Positions 1 to 10,499 of a stretch of 64,000 bases of DNA are shown in pieces; within the stretch, counting starts at the first letter, position 1, and the number at the start of each line of letters is the position of its first letter. The translations under genes and the position numbers were made by a program. Source of the DNA: Hippopus hippopus (Eukaryota > Mollusca > Bivalvia > Cardiida > Cardiidae). Below the pieces are notes generated by a model, which saw nothing but the letters and a program-made list of their open reading frames with translations, searched no databases and was not told the origin of the DNA. The stretch is from positions 10,582,516-10,646,515 of the forward strand of contig OX328110.1 of assembly GCA_946811185.2 (NCBI GenBank), in the 5' to 3' direction.

Positions 1-43
1 CGACTTACTCTGACTGATTTTTACACAACAATGTGATATAGAA

Positions 44-3000
44 TTATTTTTTCAAACTTTTATAACCATAGGGTACAGTGTCAGTACCATTTACAATAAC
101 TCTCTTGGTGTATACAGAGCGAAATGTTTTTGTTTGTGGTTCACTGGTAACCGTTCTATCTCTGTGTCTTTTAATTTTACAATCATACTGAATTTTGATT
201 TCTACTGTGCGATCTAAAGCACATTTCGAATATGTATCAAAATTCACCACCTGTTTTGTATTGTAATCCAGAGTAATCCCCTTTACTTTACATTTGCTTA
301 TCTCTTCTCCATCTTTTGTTTTCATTTTGTAAGCATAATTCTTAGGCCCAAGACCTCTGAATTGAGTAATTTTACAATCAGGTTCTTCATCAGTCCATTT
401 TCCTAGTCGGCTGTTAATAATAGAAGGATTCCATAATTCAGGGTCGTGAATGTACATACAACTATCTGTATCGAAATACAGAACTCTATCTTTTAACTTT
501 TCAAGAACGCTGTACAATTCCAATCTTGCATAAGCTGTTACGTAAGATCCTACTACCACATTGGCTGTAGCGTGGGTGTCAATATGCTCCAACTTTGATT
601 CATAGTTAACCAAGATGAATGAACAGTCCTCGTCAAAGATTTCTACATGCTTTACAATGAAATTGGGATTGGTGATTAATTCAAAATATTTAGACGGTTC
701 ACTGATGTATTCCGTCAGGGTCATTTTTTCACGCTGTGCTAATTTTCCCCAAAGACAGTTCAACATAATCTTAGCAAATGATCTTCTCCCAGGATTTCTT
801 TGAATACAACTTGGATCAAGACGAACACCTTCCGCCTTCTCATATTCACAAACGAACTGATCTTTTTCTGAGTCTGATTGACACCAACCTGGATAACCAC
901 TGGCTTCTTGCTTAATTTTCAAGAAATTGTCCACATAATGTTTAAAGAACTGATCTGACACAGAATTGAAATGCCAAATTTCATACACTTGCAATAATCG
1001 ATAACCACAGTCAAGAGCCTTGAATAATTCAAAAGTAACCCAAGTTCCGACCAAAGCCCTCTCTTCTTTACCATGTCTACAAATGTTTGAGCTTTCTTCT
1101 GCACATTTCATACAGAGTGGAAACATCATTTTGTTGTTACAGTGAACTGGGAGAACGGGGTGAAACAAATCAGTTGGAGGTAAAACTTTACACTTGATTA
1201 ATCCCTCATATTGGCGAATATTGTTCATATCAATATTCTCAGCAGACAAAATTTCTGGCTGACCTACAGGGTAGGATTTGTGTTTACAAACATAAGGGTA
1301 TAGAGAACAGATATCGATGTACTTGATTTCCTTTTTGGTTTTTTCATCAACATCATATCCAATTTTTATTGCATTACATCTTCCCCCGGACAAACCATCC
1401 CTCGGATTGATAGGGTCCCAATGTGGATATAACTTTTCAATGAGTTTTTTGTACTCTTTATCCTTCATCTTAGCATCAAATTCGTGTTCCCAAATGTACA
1501 CTACATTATATCCCATTTCTTCGATATCTGCTATACGTTCAAAAGTACGTTCGTACAATTCAGACATGGGTTTTCCATTAATAGGATTGATCTGTTTTCG
1601 ATCTGTATAGCATACAGGACAACCATGATACAAATCCCCAAGAAATTCATAAACAGTGTTTGATTGACGGTGAAAACCATCTACACTATATTTCCCGATT
1701 TGAGCTTCACCACCATTTTTTGCATGCTGAATATTAATACCTTTTTCCTGAGCAACGCTTTGAACCCATCGTATCGCTTTCATAGAAAAGCGACGTCTGG
1801 ATGAGTCTTTACTTGAAATGATAGCTATTTGATTTTCTGGTAAATATTTGCTTCGCCACACCTTGTTACAGGCATCTGCGATGGTAATCGCCTCTAAAAA
1901 TGGACAAATACCACCCTGTTCGATAAACAGCTTTCTGAATTCAGCACACCCTCGTCTGAGGATATCAACATCTGACCTACAGTACAATTCCATCTCCTTC
2001 TGAAAATTGAATTCCTCACCATTTCGAACTTTGTCATTATACCAAACTATGAATTTTGACCTAGCCTCTTCAGACATTGAGTCGGGTTTGTAATAAGACA
2101 TATCCAAGTAGGGTCCGATGTAACTCCAAAATTCATCTGTATTCGCCCAGTGAGGAAAGTAACCTTTTTTCATTTCTTGAAGACCAAAGGTGGGTGGAAA
2201 TTTTGCCAAACCAAAACTCATGAAATTGAAAGAATCGATCAGACGTACACCATTCAGTTCTAACTTCATAATATTGTTTCCATTCATGATCAATTTTGGA
2301 AGTTTTAACCCAACTTTGACAATATAGTCAAGAATGAACTGACCGTCATAGCCTTTGAAATTATGGGCAATAGCCGTAACCCCTTTATGATGTTTTGAAA
2401 AGAGCCACTTGCAAAATTGACTCAAAGTTTCTTCACCTTGAAAAATAACTTCCCTACCCTCTTCAAATTCACTGCATGTAGAACAATGAAAATCAAGCGA
2501 TTTATCGATACATACATCACACGCTCTGTGTGCGATACAATAATTCGGGATGTGTACGCCTGTGTCTTGTTTGCATTCAAAATCAAAGAAAATAAAGTGT
2601 GGTTTTTTGACTACAGAAGAACTCGTCTCATCATCGCTGTCATGGTTCAACTTACTTTGGTAAGGTTGAATATAGCATTGATGAGAAAAGTTAACAATTC
2701 TCTTACAGATATGACATCTTTTCTTTCCATTGCAAACATGATTTTTCTTTCTGACATGATATTGTGCACCGCATTTCGAGCAGAGTTTCACTAATTCACA
2801 AATGGATTTCTTTTCTTTACCTTGAACATTTCTGTGATTTTCAAAGCATTCAGCACTAAAAAATCGTCTACTGCAAACACTGCAAACATATTCTTTTGAT
2901 TCTGATGGACATTTTCCTTTGCGGTAACAACCTTTACAGATATTTGAACAAGTATGACTTTCCCGGTTATTGTAACCCACATCACAGAACTCACAATAAT

Positions 3001-4034
3001 ATCCACAACTAAGAAAACCTTTGATAGATTTGATGTAGTCATAATGGTTTTGATGAAAGTACAAATGTATGATCTTACTATTGGCTTTCACTTCTGGATG
3101 TTTAAATATTTTTTCCACTTTTGAATGCTGTTGGTGAACTTTAATGACATAGCCTTTTTCATACAAGATTGTTTGAATTTTTTTGTATTCATCAATTCCT
3201 ACAGACTGTGTTGGTGAAACTCCAGCTTCATGTAACAATTTCTCAGCTTCAGTCTTTTGAAAAAGGTGTTTTAAACGACAAATACGACGCCATTTTCTAT
3301 TCCATACTTCGGTGTTTTCACGTTCACTGTAGCAAATTCCCACAACAACAGCTCTTGCAAAACATAGTTGGTCATGATTGCCAATTTGAATAATAGATTT
3401 CTTCTTCTGGGCAAAAAACTTTGAATCTAATTCTGACGATCTATATTTTGGTTTTCCGCTACCACTTGGTGGTATTGTATGTGTAATGTCAAATGTCATT
3501 AATCCATCGTTCAAGACGAAATCTGTATTCGATTGTAAAACTCATTCAATTTCATTCAGCATAGTTTCACCTTGTAACTGGTCTGCAGCTAAAAAAGGAA
3601 TATGGATTCCTATTTCCAACGAAGGATGATTGATGGTAATTCTAATCATGTCCGTAGGGTTAGCATTTAACTTTCGAATGATTTCATGGGTAACATCGTC
3701 AAATAATCCAAGTAGTCTCTGAGGTGTTAATTCTTCAAATTTCTTAAAACTCAGCATCAGCACATGTGATTCTGTTTTAAATTTTCTTGACTTCTTATTT
3801 CCCCTTTCTGTTAAATCATATAGACTTTTCATGTCTAAGTTAGAGTTGATACTTTCATCGTCGGTGTCATTTTCTTCTTTCAGCGGTTTAGTTTTTTTTC
3901 TTTTTTATTGCTGGAAATATCTCATCGTCACTTTCTTCTTTCAACGGTCTAGTTTTTTTCTTTTTTGTTGGTGGAAACACCTCATCGTCACTTTCACTGT
4001 CCGAATAGGTTATTATTCTTTTTCTTTTACCCAT
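44..4034 (-). pseudogene. DNA polymerase B (protein-primed type), element A copy, disrupted
   Basis: Family B DNA polymerase that would replicate the element. The long open part (44-3514) shows, in order: a DQLCFARA motif; a cysteine-rich zinc cluster (GYYCEFCDVGY, CKGCYRKGKC); exonuclease motifs FFDFEC (Exo I), HNFKGYDGQF (Exo II) and YCRSDVDIL (Exo III); then polymerase motifs DICSLYPY (A), KIMLNCLWGKLAQR (B) and YFDTDSC (C). The gene probably starts at the ATG at 4034 (MGKRKR), about 60 nt after a minus-strand TATATAAAT. The N-terminus is a basic stretch followed by repeated acidic-basic units (SDDE..PTKKKKTRPLKEE), NLS-like. Two lesions break it: one extra T in a T run near 3892-3900, and a CGA-to-TGA nonsense change at 3542-3544, judged by comparison with copy B. 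Confidence 0.9.
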
Positions 4035-4191
4035 CGTTTTAGTTCTGAGTGAAAAGACAATAATGCAGAAGTGCGAGAAAACTAGCAATTTATATAGCCT
4101 CTCCGTTGTAACAGTGTATAAATAGAGATGATAGTTGTGAAAATCTATTCATTCTCCTACTCAATCTCAGACAGTACAGCTGATAAAAAAT
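4035..4191. promoter_or_regulatory. Divergent promoter of PolB and CCHC gene (A)
   Basis: Short intergenic region between two outward-facing genes. It holds a TATA box in each direction: TATATAAAT on minus around 4089-4099, and TATAAATAG on plus around 4118-4126. Each lies about 60-75 nt from the chosen start codon. The same pair is preserved in element B at 55783-55940. No E2F or CRE motif is seen here, unlike the promoters of several small genes. Confidence 0.7.
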
Positions 4192-5055
4192 ATGAGCGAG
4201 TTAAAGCTGCAAAATACATCACCACTTAGAAAGAGGGTGTATCTGTATGTTAATCCATACACCCATGATTATGAGATCAGCAATATACCATCAAAGTATG
4301 ATGTTAAACATATCGGAAACTATGTGGGAACATTTTTATCGCAGCAACATTTAGAAGAAAAAGATGTTTACCGTACTACCAGCTACAGAGTTTTGGATCA
4401 AGCGATGATTGACAAACGATATGGTGCGAATGGTGTGAGAACAAATATTTGTTTCACATGCAACGAAGCAGGACATTGGGCCAAAGAATGTCCAGAAAAA
4501 GAAAATCAGCTAGGAACAATTGTTTTTGTCTACGTGAATCCACACAGTCACGACATTGAGATTTTACCATCGTTTTACAACGTTGATGGTCTCAAAGATA
4601 TAAAATTCGTCGGCACACTAAATTCATTATGCAGTGAAAATACATGGAAAAAAAGTTCACCACAAGCTACATCCTCATCGGTTGAAACTCAGACCGTAGA
4701 CATGCAAAGCGACACGATGGATATCAACGATTCAGAAATCTGCAAAATAACAGATGATTTAGAGACATTACGAAAAAATCTAAGAAATCAACAAACTTTG
4801 GATCTAAGAAAACAACAAACTTTGGATCTAAAAAACGAATTTTCTGCAGAACCGGGTTGCTCGTACGGAAAGGAAAAACAGCAAAACAACGAAAAGAAGA
4901 AAAAACGAGTAACAAAGAACTATTTCTTTTGCAAATCAACAAAACACGAGGACAAAATCTGTCCAGATGGGGAATTAAAAACCAACGAAAGGAAAAGAAA
5001 ACGTAAAACCAGATGTGAATCTGACATTCCAAAGAAAAAAAGAAAAACATACTGA
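4192..5055 (+). CDS. Zinc-knuckle (CCHC) protein, element A copy
   Basis: 287-aa basic protein, probably nucleic-acid binding. A canonical zinc knuckle CFTCNEAGHWAKEC (C-x2-C-x4-H-x4-C) lies near residue 90. A second knuckle near residue 245 reads YFFCKSTKHEDKIC; in copy B the same site is CFFCKSTKHEDKIC, so A has lost the first cysteine through a TGT-to-TAT change. An internal duplication of about 35 residues is visible: VYLYVNPYTHDYEI near residue 16 and VFVYVNPHSHDIEI near residue 108. The C-terminus is lysine/arginine rich and NLS-like. It is transcribed divergently from PolB. I do not recognise the family beyond the knuckles; a single-strand binding or packaging role is only a guess. Confidence 0.8.
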   Translation: MSELKLQNTSPLRKRVYLYVNPYTHDYEISNIPSKYDVKHIGNYVGTFLSQQHLEEKDVYRTTSYRVLDQAMIDKRYGANGVRTNICFTCNEAGHWAKECPEKENQLGTIVFVYVNPHSHDIEILPSFYNVDGLKDIKFVGTLNSLCSENTWKKSSPQATSSSVETQTVDMQSDTMDINDSEICKITDDLETLRKNLRNQQTLDLRKQQTLDLKNEFSAEPGCSYGKEKQQNNEKKKKRVTKNYFFCKSTKHEDKICPDGELKTNERKRKRKTRCESDIPKKKRKTY

Positions 5056-5309
5056 GTGAAAAAAAGATTTCAATACAATATTGAATATAAACAAAAAAAG
5101 ACTGACTTGATTTTTTCATTCATTTTTGTCTTTACAGTTCATTCATTTTTTACAGTTCATGATTTGATTTTTTTCATTGTACATACGTTCTTTTTGAAAT
5201 AAAAAAATATAAAATAATTACTTCTTACTTTTGATTTTTTTCTAGTTGTGACTGTAAGTCTTTTTACTTTTGACAATTTGAGAAGAAAGATCTTTCGTGC
5301 TAAATGGTT
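5056..5309 (+). promoter_or_regulatory. 3' region of CCHC gene with AATAAA
   Basis: AT-rich stretch with short repeats of TTCATTCATTTTT and an AATAAA at 5198-5203. No histone-type stem-loop belongs to this gene, so it probably uses ordinary polyadenylation. The downstream hairpin at 5310 faces the other strand. Confidence 0.5.
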
Positions 5310-5325
5310 AGCCCTGAAAAGGGCT
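5281..5325 (-). terminator. Histone-type stem-loop and GAAAG element, 3' of the zinc-ribbon gene (A)
   Basis: On the minus strand the sequence reads AGCCCTTTTCAGGGCT (5310-5325), a 6-bp stem with TTTC loop, 32 nt after the stop codon of the gene at 5358-5564. It is followed by AACCAT and, about 12 nt later, ACGAAAGATCTTTC. This matches the layout of metazoan replication-dependent histone mRNA 3' ends (stem-loop, ACCA, purine-rich downstream element). The assignment to that pathway is inference. Confidence 0.65.
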
Positions 5326-5357
5326 TTTTTTGAAGGATCTCACATTGACATCCAGCT

Positions 5358-5564
5358 CTACGATTCTTCCGCCCGATCCACTGGGATGATTTCACACCCA
5401 CAGTGTTCACAGCAAATCGTCGAACCTTCATCATCATCGTAAAATCCTTCATCTGTATCTGGACAGTTATGCTTCTGGCCAAGATACTCAAGTATGGTAA
5501 AACATTTCCCACACTCTATCAGACATCTGCTTGCACAGTGAGGGCACACAAGAATTCGAACCAT
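5358..5564 (-). CDS. Small zinc-ribbon protein (A)
   Basis: 68-aa protein with paired cysteines: CPHCASRC and CGKC near the N-terminus, and CCEHCGC near residue 52, separated by an acidic stretch (DTDEGFYDDDEGS). This suggests a zinc-ribbon-like metal-binding fold, perhaps in transcription or nucleic-acid binding. The family is not recognised. The copy in element B (57121-57327) has the same length and is nearly identical, so the frame is under constraint or recently copied. It has its own TATA promoter upstream and a histone-type stem-loop downstream. Confidence 0.75.
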   Translation of the reverse strand: MVRILVCPHCASRCLIECGKCFTILEYLGQKHNCPDTDEGFYDDDEGSTICCEHCGCEIIPVDRAEES

Positions 5565-5602
5565 TCTGTAACAAATATGATTTTATGTAAAATATCACTG
5601 GG

Positions 5603-5671
5603 CTTTATAGCTTTACAGGAGGATTGAACTAGATGACCCATGACGTCATTTTCTCCTATGTTTTTCCCGCG
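5603..5671 (-). promoter_or_regulatory. Class I promoter (TATA, CRE, E2F-like) of the zinc-ribbon gene (A)
   Basis: Upstream of 5564 on minus: TATA-like CTATAAAG (5604-5611), TGACGTCA (5641-5648) and TTTTTCCCGCG (5661-5671). The same block recurs before five other small-gene copies in elements A and B. Confidence 0.65.
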
Positions 5672-5749
5672 TCGGCGTTTCATTAACATTGTGCATTCAA
5701 ATCGACGGTTATATCGGTGTTTTTTTCACCACTCCCATTTCGATGTCAC

Positions 5750-5912
5750 ACAGTACAACCCCGGTGTTTTCCGCCAGGTCCGCACTCTTTAAAAATTTCA
5801 ATCCTCTGTAAACGTATAAAGCTCGGCGTTATTTTCATACATTCACCATTTCTTTGGTTCTCAGCTAACGATCACTTTGGAAGCAGTATCAATATTCAGA
5901 AGCAGTTTCAAT
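5750..5912 (+). promoter_or_regulatory. Class II promoter and leader of the 220-aa gene (A)
   Basis: Contains CTCTGTAAACGTATAAAG (TATA around 5814), then GCGTTATTTTCATACATTCACC and a leader ending in GCAGTATCAATATTCAGAAG. The same block precedes the 100-aa gene copies (7080-7200, 50439-50570 on minus, 58855-58995) and the B copy of this gene (57535-57674). Confidence 0.6.
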
Positions 5913-6575
5913 ATGAAGCACAACTTAGATGAAATCAACTTGGACGATTTTCCACCAGTGGAAAACAATGGAGACGTTCTTTCATCAGTTATAAATTCGA
6001 CAATCATCAATCCACCACAGGAGTTAAATTCGACAACCATCATTCCAGCGACGGTGTTTGACAACATTTATGAAGAGGTAAAGCAGCTAAATTTGAAGCA
6101 AGATAGCATGATGACCCGGATCATAGATCAGCTGGAGACTTTAAACAGGCATTTGGAGGAAATTAAAACTTTAAGCGCAAGTACTGATCAGCTCAGTAGA
6201 AATATCGAGGTACTACGCCAACAGGATCAGTGCATTTCAACAACTCCTGTGAAGATTCCTGTGGAGTTCGAGTTTGATAAATCCAATCTTCACAAGTTAG
6301 TGGACTCTATCGTAAGTGTTGTGAAGAAAAATCAACCAAAGAAAAAACAACCAGAGGAAAAACAACCAAGAAAAACAACAAAGCGGAAATCTGAGGAAGA
6401 TGCTAACCATCTCCACAAGAAGCAGCGAGTTGATCAAAAACCAACTACACCAATATTGACAGGCCAGGGCAAATACGGGAAAAACATTGACAATCACGTT
6501 GATTTCAAGATCCCGAAAAAACCAAAGACAGAGCGAAAACAACCAAGAAAAAACAACAAAACGGTAGGAATATGA
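5913..6575 (+). CDS. 220-aa coiled-coil and lysine-rich protein (A)
   Basis: The start at 5913 (MKHNLDEINLDDFPP) is chosen because the B copy opens at the same codon and an upstream in-frame ATG lies in leader sequence. Residues 60-115 look like a coiled coil (EEVKQLNLKQDSMMTRIIDQLETL). From about residue 145 the protein is dominated by K, P, Q and R (KKNQPKKKQPEEKQPRK) and ends in a highly basic tail. No known domain is recognised; a DNA-condensing or core-like role is possible but unproven. It is intact in both A and B with few differences. Confidence 0.7.
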   Translation: MKHNLDEINLDDFPPVENNGDVLSSVINSTIINPPQELNSTTIIPATVFDNIYEEVKQLNLKQDSMMTRIIDQLETLNRHLEEIKTLSASTDQLSRNIEVLRQQDQCISTTPVKIPVEFEFDKSNLHKLVDSIVSVVKKNQPKKKQPEEKQPRKTTKRKSEEDANHLHKKQRVDQKPTTPILTGQGKYGKNIDNHVDFKIPKKPKTERKQPRKNNKTVGI

Positions 6576-6589
6576 AAACAAATATGAAA

Positions 6590-6940
6590 CTCGTGGTGTT
6601 TGTGAATTTGCATTGCATAAAATTTGTTATATACTGTTTTGCGATTAATTCATTGTTAATAATTCATTGCGAAAAAAATAATTCATTGTGATTAATTCAT
6701 TGCGATTAATTCATTGTGAATAATTCATTGTTAAGAAATTTTTTCAGTGTGATTTTTTCATTGTTAAGAAAATGTTTTTTATGCTGTATTGTAAAAATGT
6801 TTCCTTGTGATTTTTTTTTCATTGTCAAGAAATTTTTTCATTGTCAAGAAATTTTTTTATGATGCATTGCAAAAAATGTTTCATTGTTTAGTTCTGTTCA
6901 ATAAATAAAAGTTCAATAAATAAAAGTTCAAAAAACAATA
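6590..6940 (+). repeat. AT-rich ATTCATTG repeat array with AATAAA signals
   Basis: Degenerate tandem repeats built on AATTCATTG and TTCATTGTTAAGAAATTTTT follow the 220-aa gene. They end in TTCAATAAATAAAAGTTC twice (6898-6930), giving overlapping AATAAA signals. The same array occurs in both arms of element B (50705-51050 on minus and 58345-58720). Confidence 0.65.
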
Positions 6941-7200
6941 GAGCTCTTCATTCTGTTGTTCCCCAAAGACTTGTTTTGTCTACATTTTTTCCATACATCG
7001 TCTCATAACTTTTTTGCTATATTAGCATGAAACGTAGCATGGAAAAAATGTATGTGCTTTCTGCCAGACCGAGCTCTTTTAAAAATTTCAAGTCTCTGTA
7101 AACGTATAAAGCCCAGCGTTATTTTCACACATTCACCATTTTTGGCTCTCAGCTAACGATCACTTCGGAAGCAGTATCAATATTCGGAAGCAGTATCAAT

Positions 7201-7431
7201 ATGGGGGAGTTAAATTATCAACTACATGAGGCTCTCCAAGAATATCTAAATGCAGGTCAACAGTTATTACAACTAAACACTCACTTTATAGGAGAGGAGA
7301 AATAAAACCAACTACAACCTATAACACAGCTCTACAAAGATCTCGGCGAAAGATTACTTCAACTATTTTTAAAGACAACGTCTGACATCATCTTAGCCAT
7401 TTACCAAGCGAATTTCGGATGTTGTCATTAG
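7201..7431 (+). pseudogene. 100-aa gene homologue, broken (A)
   Basis: Begins MGELNYQLHEALQEYLNAG, homologous to the intact gene at 50133-50438. A TAA appears at about codon 35, and the segment encoding residues 66-90 is partly deleted. The frame then ends ANFGCCH, like the intact gene. The upstream class II promoter and downstream hairpin are retained. Confidence 0.7.
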
Positions 7432-7467
7432 AAGTGGAAAAAAACATAGCCTCCAAAAAAACAAAAC

Positions 7468-7483
7468 AACCCTTTTCAGGGCT
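7468..7483 (+). terminator. Histone-type stem-loop after the broken 100-aa gene (A)
   Basis: AACCCTTTTCAGGGCT, with one mismatch in the stem, is followed by ACCCATCTACCACGAAAG. It lies 37 nt after the remnant stop. The equivalent hairpin in B (50063-50078) is perfectly paired. Confidence 0.5.
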
Positions 7484-7686
7484 ACCCATCTACCACGAAA
7501 GTTCTATCTTTTTTCAAATTGTCAAAAACTCAAAATTGTCAAAAACTCAAAAGATTTACAATCAAAAAAAAGTCATAGATTAGTCAAACTCTAGTTTTTT
7601 TCTAACCCCGAACAAGAAAAAATGCAACAAAGCTGTGGATTGGTCAACAATAAAACATTTAGTATTAGAAATAAAACGTTGATTCT

Positions 7687-7819
7687 GATTGGACAACATT
7701 AATTTTGGAGCCAAAACAGCATGAAACGCCGACGCGGGAAAAACATAGGAGAAAATGACGTCATGGGTCAACTAGTTCAATCCGTCTGAAAAGCTATAAA
7801 ACTCAGCGTCATTTCCCGC
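7687..7819 (+). promoter_or_regulatory. Class I promoter of the 77-aa gene (A)
   Basis: In order: ATTGG (inverted CCAAT, 7687-7691), CGCGGGAAAAA (7732-7742, inverted TTTCCCGCG), TGACGTCA (7756-7763), CTATAAA (7794-7800), and a second TTTCCCGC at 7812-7819 near the likely transcription start. This combination resembles promoters of S-phase genes. Confidence 0.65.
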
Positions 7820-7850
7820 ACATCGTTCATTCTCTTCAATTTACTGCAAT

Positions 7851-8084
7851 ATGGAGTGTGCTTTGAGAGATATGAGCTTCAGCGAGCTTGCGCAGCTGTC
7901 ATCCAAAAAAAAGATGGACGCCAAGAAGATGGAGTTTGTCGCACCATCGACAGAAGGTTGGAACGATGACGCTGAGCCTTCGTTCTCGTTGGACTTTGGG
8001 TTGGACGAACAGCAGTTGAAGAGGCTAAAGAGGCGGGCAGCAAGTAGCTGCCCAGCCTGCAGAAAGGTTGGAGGTTGTGCTTAA
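7851..8084 (+). CDS. 77-aa acidic small protein with terminal cysteines (A)
   Basis: Begins MECALRDMSFSELAQLSSKK. The middle is acidic and aromatic (EGWNDDAEPSFSLDFGLDEQ), followed by a basic stretch (LKRLKRRAA) and CPACRKVGGCA at the end. There are three close homologues in the window (here, 48269-48502, 60177-60410), all open and the same length. The function is unknown; the acidic patch plus CxxC could suit a protein-interaction or regulatory peptide. Confidence 0.75.
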   Translation: MECALRDMSFSELAQLSSKKKMDAKKMEFVAPSTEGWNDDAEPSFSLDFGLDEQQLKRLKRRAASSCPACRKVGGCA

Positions 8085-8104
8085 AAAACACAACCTCCAA
8101 ACCA

Positions 8105-8145
8105 GGTCCTTTTTTAGGACCACCCCAACAGCCCTTTTCAGGGCT
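8105..8145 (+). terminator. Two stem-loops after the 77-aa gene (A)
   Basis: First hairpin GGTCCT-TTTTT-AGGACC (8105-8121), followed by ACCCC. Second hairpin AGCCCTTTTCAGGGCT (8130-8145), followed by AACCATCTACCACGG. The second has the histone-type TTTC loop. Both lie within 61 nt of the stop codon at 8084. Confidence 0.6.
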
Positions 8146-8720
8146 AACCATCTACCACGGAAGATCTACCTTCCTTCAAATTGTCAGACGTAAGTTCTAT
8201 CTTTTCTTCAAATTGTCATTTCTTCAAATTGTCAGACGGAAGTTCTACCTTCAAACTGTTAGACGAAAATTCTATCTTCAAGTTGTCATTTCTTCAAATT
8301 GTCACAGCTCTTTTCAGAGCTAACCCAACAGTCCTTTTCAGGACTAACCATCTACCACGAAAGATCTATCTTCAAGATGTCAGACGAAAGTTCTATCTTC
8401 AAGCTGTCAGACGAAAGTTCTATCTTCAAGTTGTCATTTCTTCAAATTGTCAAAGCTCTTTTCAGAGCTAACTCAACAGTCCTTTTCAGGACTAACCATT
8501 ACCACGAAAGATCTATCTTCAAGATGTCAGACGAAAGTTCTACCTTCAGGCTGTCAGACGAAAGTTCTATCTTCAAGTTGTCATTTCTTCAAATTGTCAC
8601 AGCTCTTTTCAGAGCTAACCCAGCAGTCCTTTTCAGGACTAACCATTACCACGAAAGTTCTATCTTTCTTCAAAATTGTCATTTCTTCAAATTGTCAAAC
8701 TTCTTTTAGAAGAGATGCAC
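8146..8720 (+). repeat. ~148-bp tandem repeat carrying paired histone-type stem-loops (A)
   Basis: About 3.5 units. Each has CGAAAGTTCTATCTTCAAG blocks and TTCTTCAAATTGTCA, then AGCTCTTTTCAGAGCT and AGTCCTTTTCAGGACT hairpins followed by AACCA. Hairpins lie at 8306-8321, 8330-8345, 8454-8469, 8478-8493, 8601-8616 and 8625-8640. The open frames across this region repeat with the DNA unit and are probably not proteins. Confidence 0.75.
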
Positions 8721-8729
8721 TCCAAAAGA

Positions 8730-9900
8730 GTTATACTCCAGAGAGTTATACTGCAAAGAGTAAAAAACTCAGAAAAAGACTAAGTCCAACCCAGTGCTCA
8801 GTCTTTTAGAAAGAAAAAATCATTCATAATTGCGGAAAAAGACTAAGTCCAACTCAATGGTCAACCTTTTAGAAAGAGAGAAAATCATTCATAGGGTGAA
8901 AACAGCTAAGTCCAACTCAGTGATATAGGATAAATTCCTTTTAGAAAAGAGAAATCATTCATAGAGATGCAGAAAAAAGTCTAAGTCCAACTCAATGGTC
9001 AGGCAATTAGAAAGAGAAAAAAATCATACATAGGTGAAGAAAAAACTAAGTACAACTCAGTGCTCAGACATTTAGAAAGAAAAAAGTCTAAGTCCAACTC
9101 AATGGTCAGGCTTTTAGAAAGAGAGAAAATCATTCATAGGGTAAAAAACTAAGTCCAACTCAATGGTCAGGCAATTAGAAAGAGAAAAAATCATCCATAG
9201 GGTGAAAAAACTAAGTCCAACTCAATGTTCAGGCATTTAGAAAGAGAAAAAATCATCCATAGGGTGAAAAAACTAAGTCCAACTCAATGTCCAGGCTTTT
9301 AGAGAGAAACCACTTAAAGGCCAAGTAGTGGATAGAAGTAAACAATAAAGCAATCCTAATAGCATATGGGTAAAAAAACTAAGTCCAACTCAGTGCTCAG
9401 TCTTTTAGAGAAATCATTCATAATTGCAGAAAAAGACTAAGTCCAACTCAGTGATCAGGCTTTTAGAAAGAAAATCATTCATAGGGTAAAAAACATCTAA
9501 GTTCAACTCAATGTTCAGACATTTTGAAAGAGAAATCATCCATAATTGCAGAAAAAGACTAAGTCCAACTCGGTGATCAGGCTTTTAGAAAGAAAATCAT
9601 TCATAGGGTAAAAAAAGTCTAAGTTCAACTCAATGGTTAGGCATTTAGAAAAGAGAATTCATTCATAGAATGAAAAAAGCTAAGTCCAACTCAGTGATAT
9701 AGGGATAAATTCCTTTTAGAAAAGAGAAATCATTCATAGAGATGCAGAAAAAAGTCTAAGTCCAACTCAATGGTCAGGCCTTTAGAGAGAAACCACTTAA
9801 AGGCCAAGTAATGGATAGAAGTAAAACAATAAAGCAATCTTAATAGCATATGGGTAAAAAACTAAGTCCAACTCAGTGACCAGACCTGTCAGATCACTAT
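8730..9900 (+). repeat. ~50-60-bp subterminal tandem repeats (A)
   Basis: Roughly twenty degenerate units with the core CTAAGTCCAACTCAGTGATC followed by CTTTTAGAAAGAGAAAATCA and TTCATAGGG. The same family fills the outer part of both arms of element B. No gene is seen here. Confidence 0.8.
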
Positions 9901-9932
9901 AGAGTACTCGAAGATGTGTCATTTTTGGCCGG

Positions 9933-10118
9933 CCCCTTTGCCTTTAATTGCAGAAAAATTCCACTCAGGGAGGGTAGAATAGGTAAGAATAGGGAATATA
10001 AAAAATGCAAATTCTTTCAGGATGGCAGAATAGGGACAAATTTCTTTCAGGGAGGGTGATGTAGGGCACTCAGGGAGGAGAGCATAGACACCTGCCCCTG
10101 GCCTGGCAGGTGTCTATG
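9933..10118 (+). repeat. 186-bp direct repeat of element A terminus, left copy
   Basis: Appears identical to 16027-16212, offset exactly 6094 bp. It carries the terminal sequence of element A up to the second half of the terminal hairpin, where the retrotransposon LTR begins. It is far too long to be a retrotransposon target duplication. Confidence 0.85.
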
Positions 10119-10280
10119 TGTCATGAGGGCGGTGAGATCGGGATTGACGGTCCGATCCCAAGAGAGCAGACTCAACGTACGTCCGTTTACTATCGATTCA
10201 TTTACTACTATATTGTTTACAAACAAAAGTGACGTCATCAGTGAAAGGTTAACGTTACGTCAACGCGCTAAACTTTCCCA
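10119..10280 (-). repeat. BEL/Pao 3' LTR (left)
   Basis: 162 bp, plus strand TGTCATGAGG...AACTTTCCCA. It appears identical to 15862-16023 and includes TGACGTCA. It is short for a BEL/Pao LTR. Confidence 0.8.
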
Positions 10281-10499
10281 CGTTCCCGACATCCTCCGGG
10301 CCGCAGAGAAAACCCATTCACAATCCATAACGAATTGAAATTTCGCTTTCTCCGGGCTCTAAAGAATAATCGCATTCAAATTACACTGAATACTTATATA
10401 CTAACAAACAGATGAACAATGGAATATCTTTAAAGTCTATAGATTTGAAATGATGAATAGTGATTAACTGTAGCCATCTTAATTGATAGATCGAGAGTC
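10281..10499. other. BEL/Pao 3' untranslated stretch
   Basis: Non-coding sequence between the gag-pol stop and the 3' LTR. No clear polypurine tract is seen directly beside the LTR: the minus strand reads GGATGTCGGGAACG there, only partly purine-rich. Confidence 0.5.

Noticed and set aside
8075..8809. Overlapping 80-136-codon frames in the arm repeats (also 47494-48285 and 60383-61180)
   Set aside because: They repeat exactly with the 148-bp DNA unit, exist in several frames, and are built of the stem-loop sequence. They are read-through of tandem repeats rather than proteins.
8146..9900. CRISPR array in the regular repeats of the Maverick arms or the 28-bp array
   Set aside because: The units have no unique spacers of constant length and the context is eukaryotic; these are tandem repeats.
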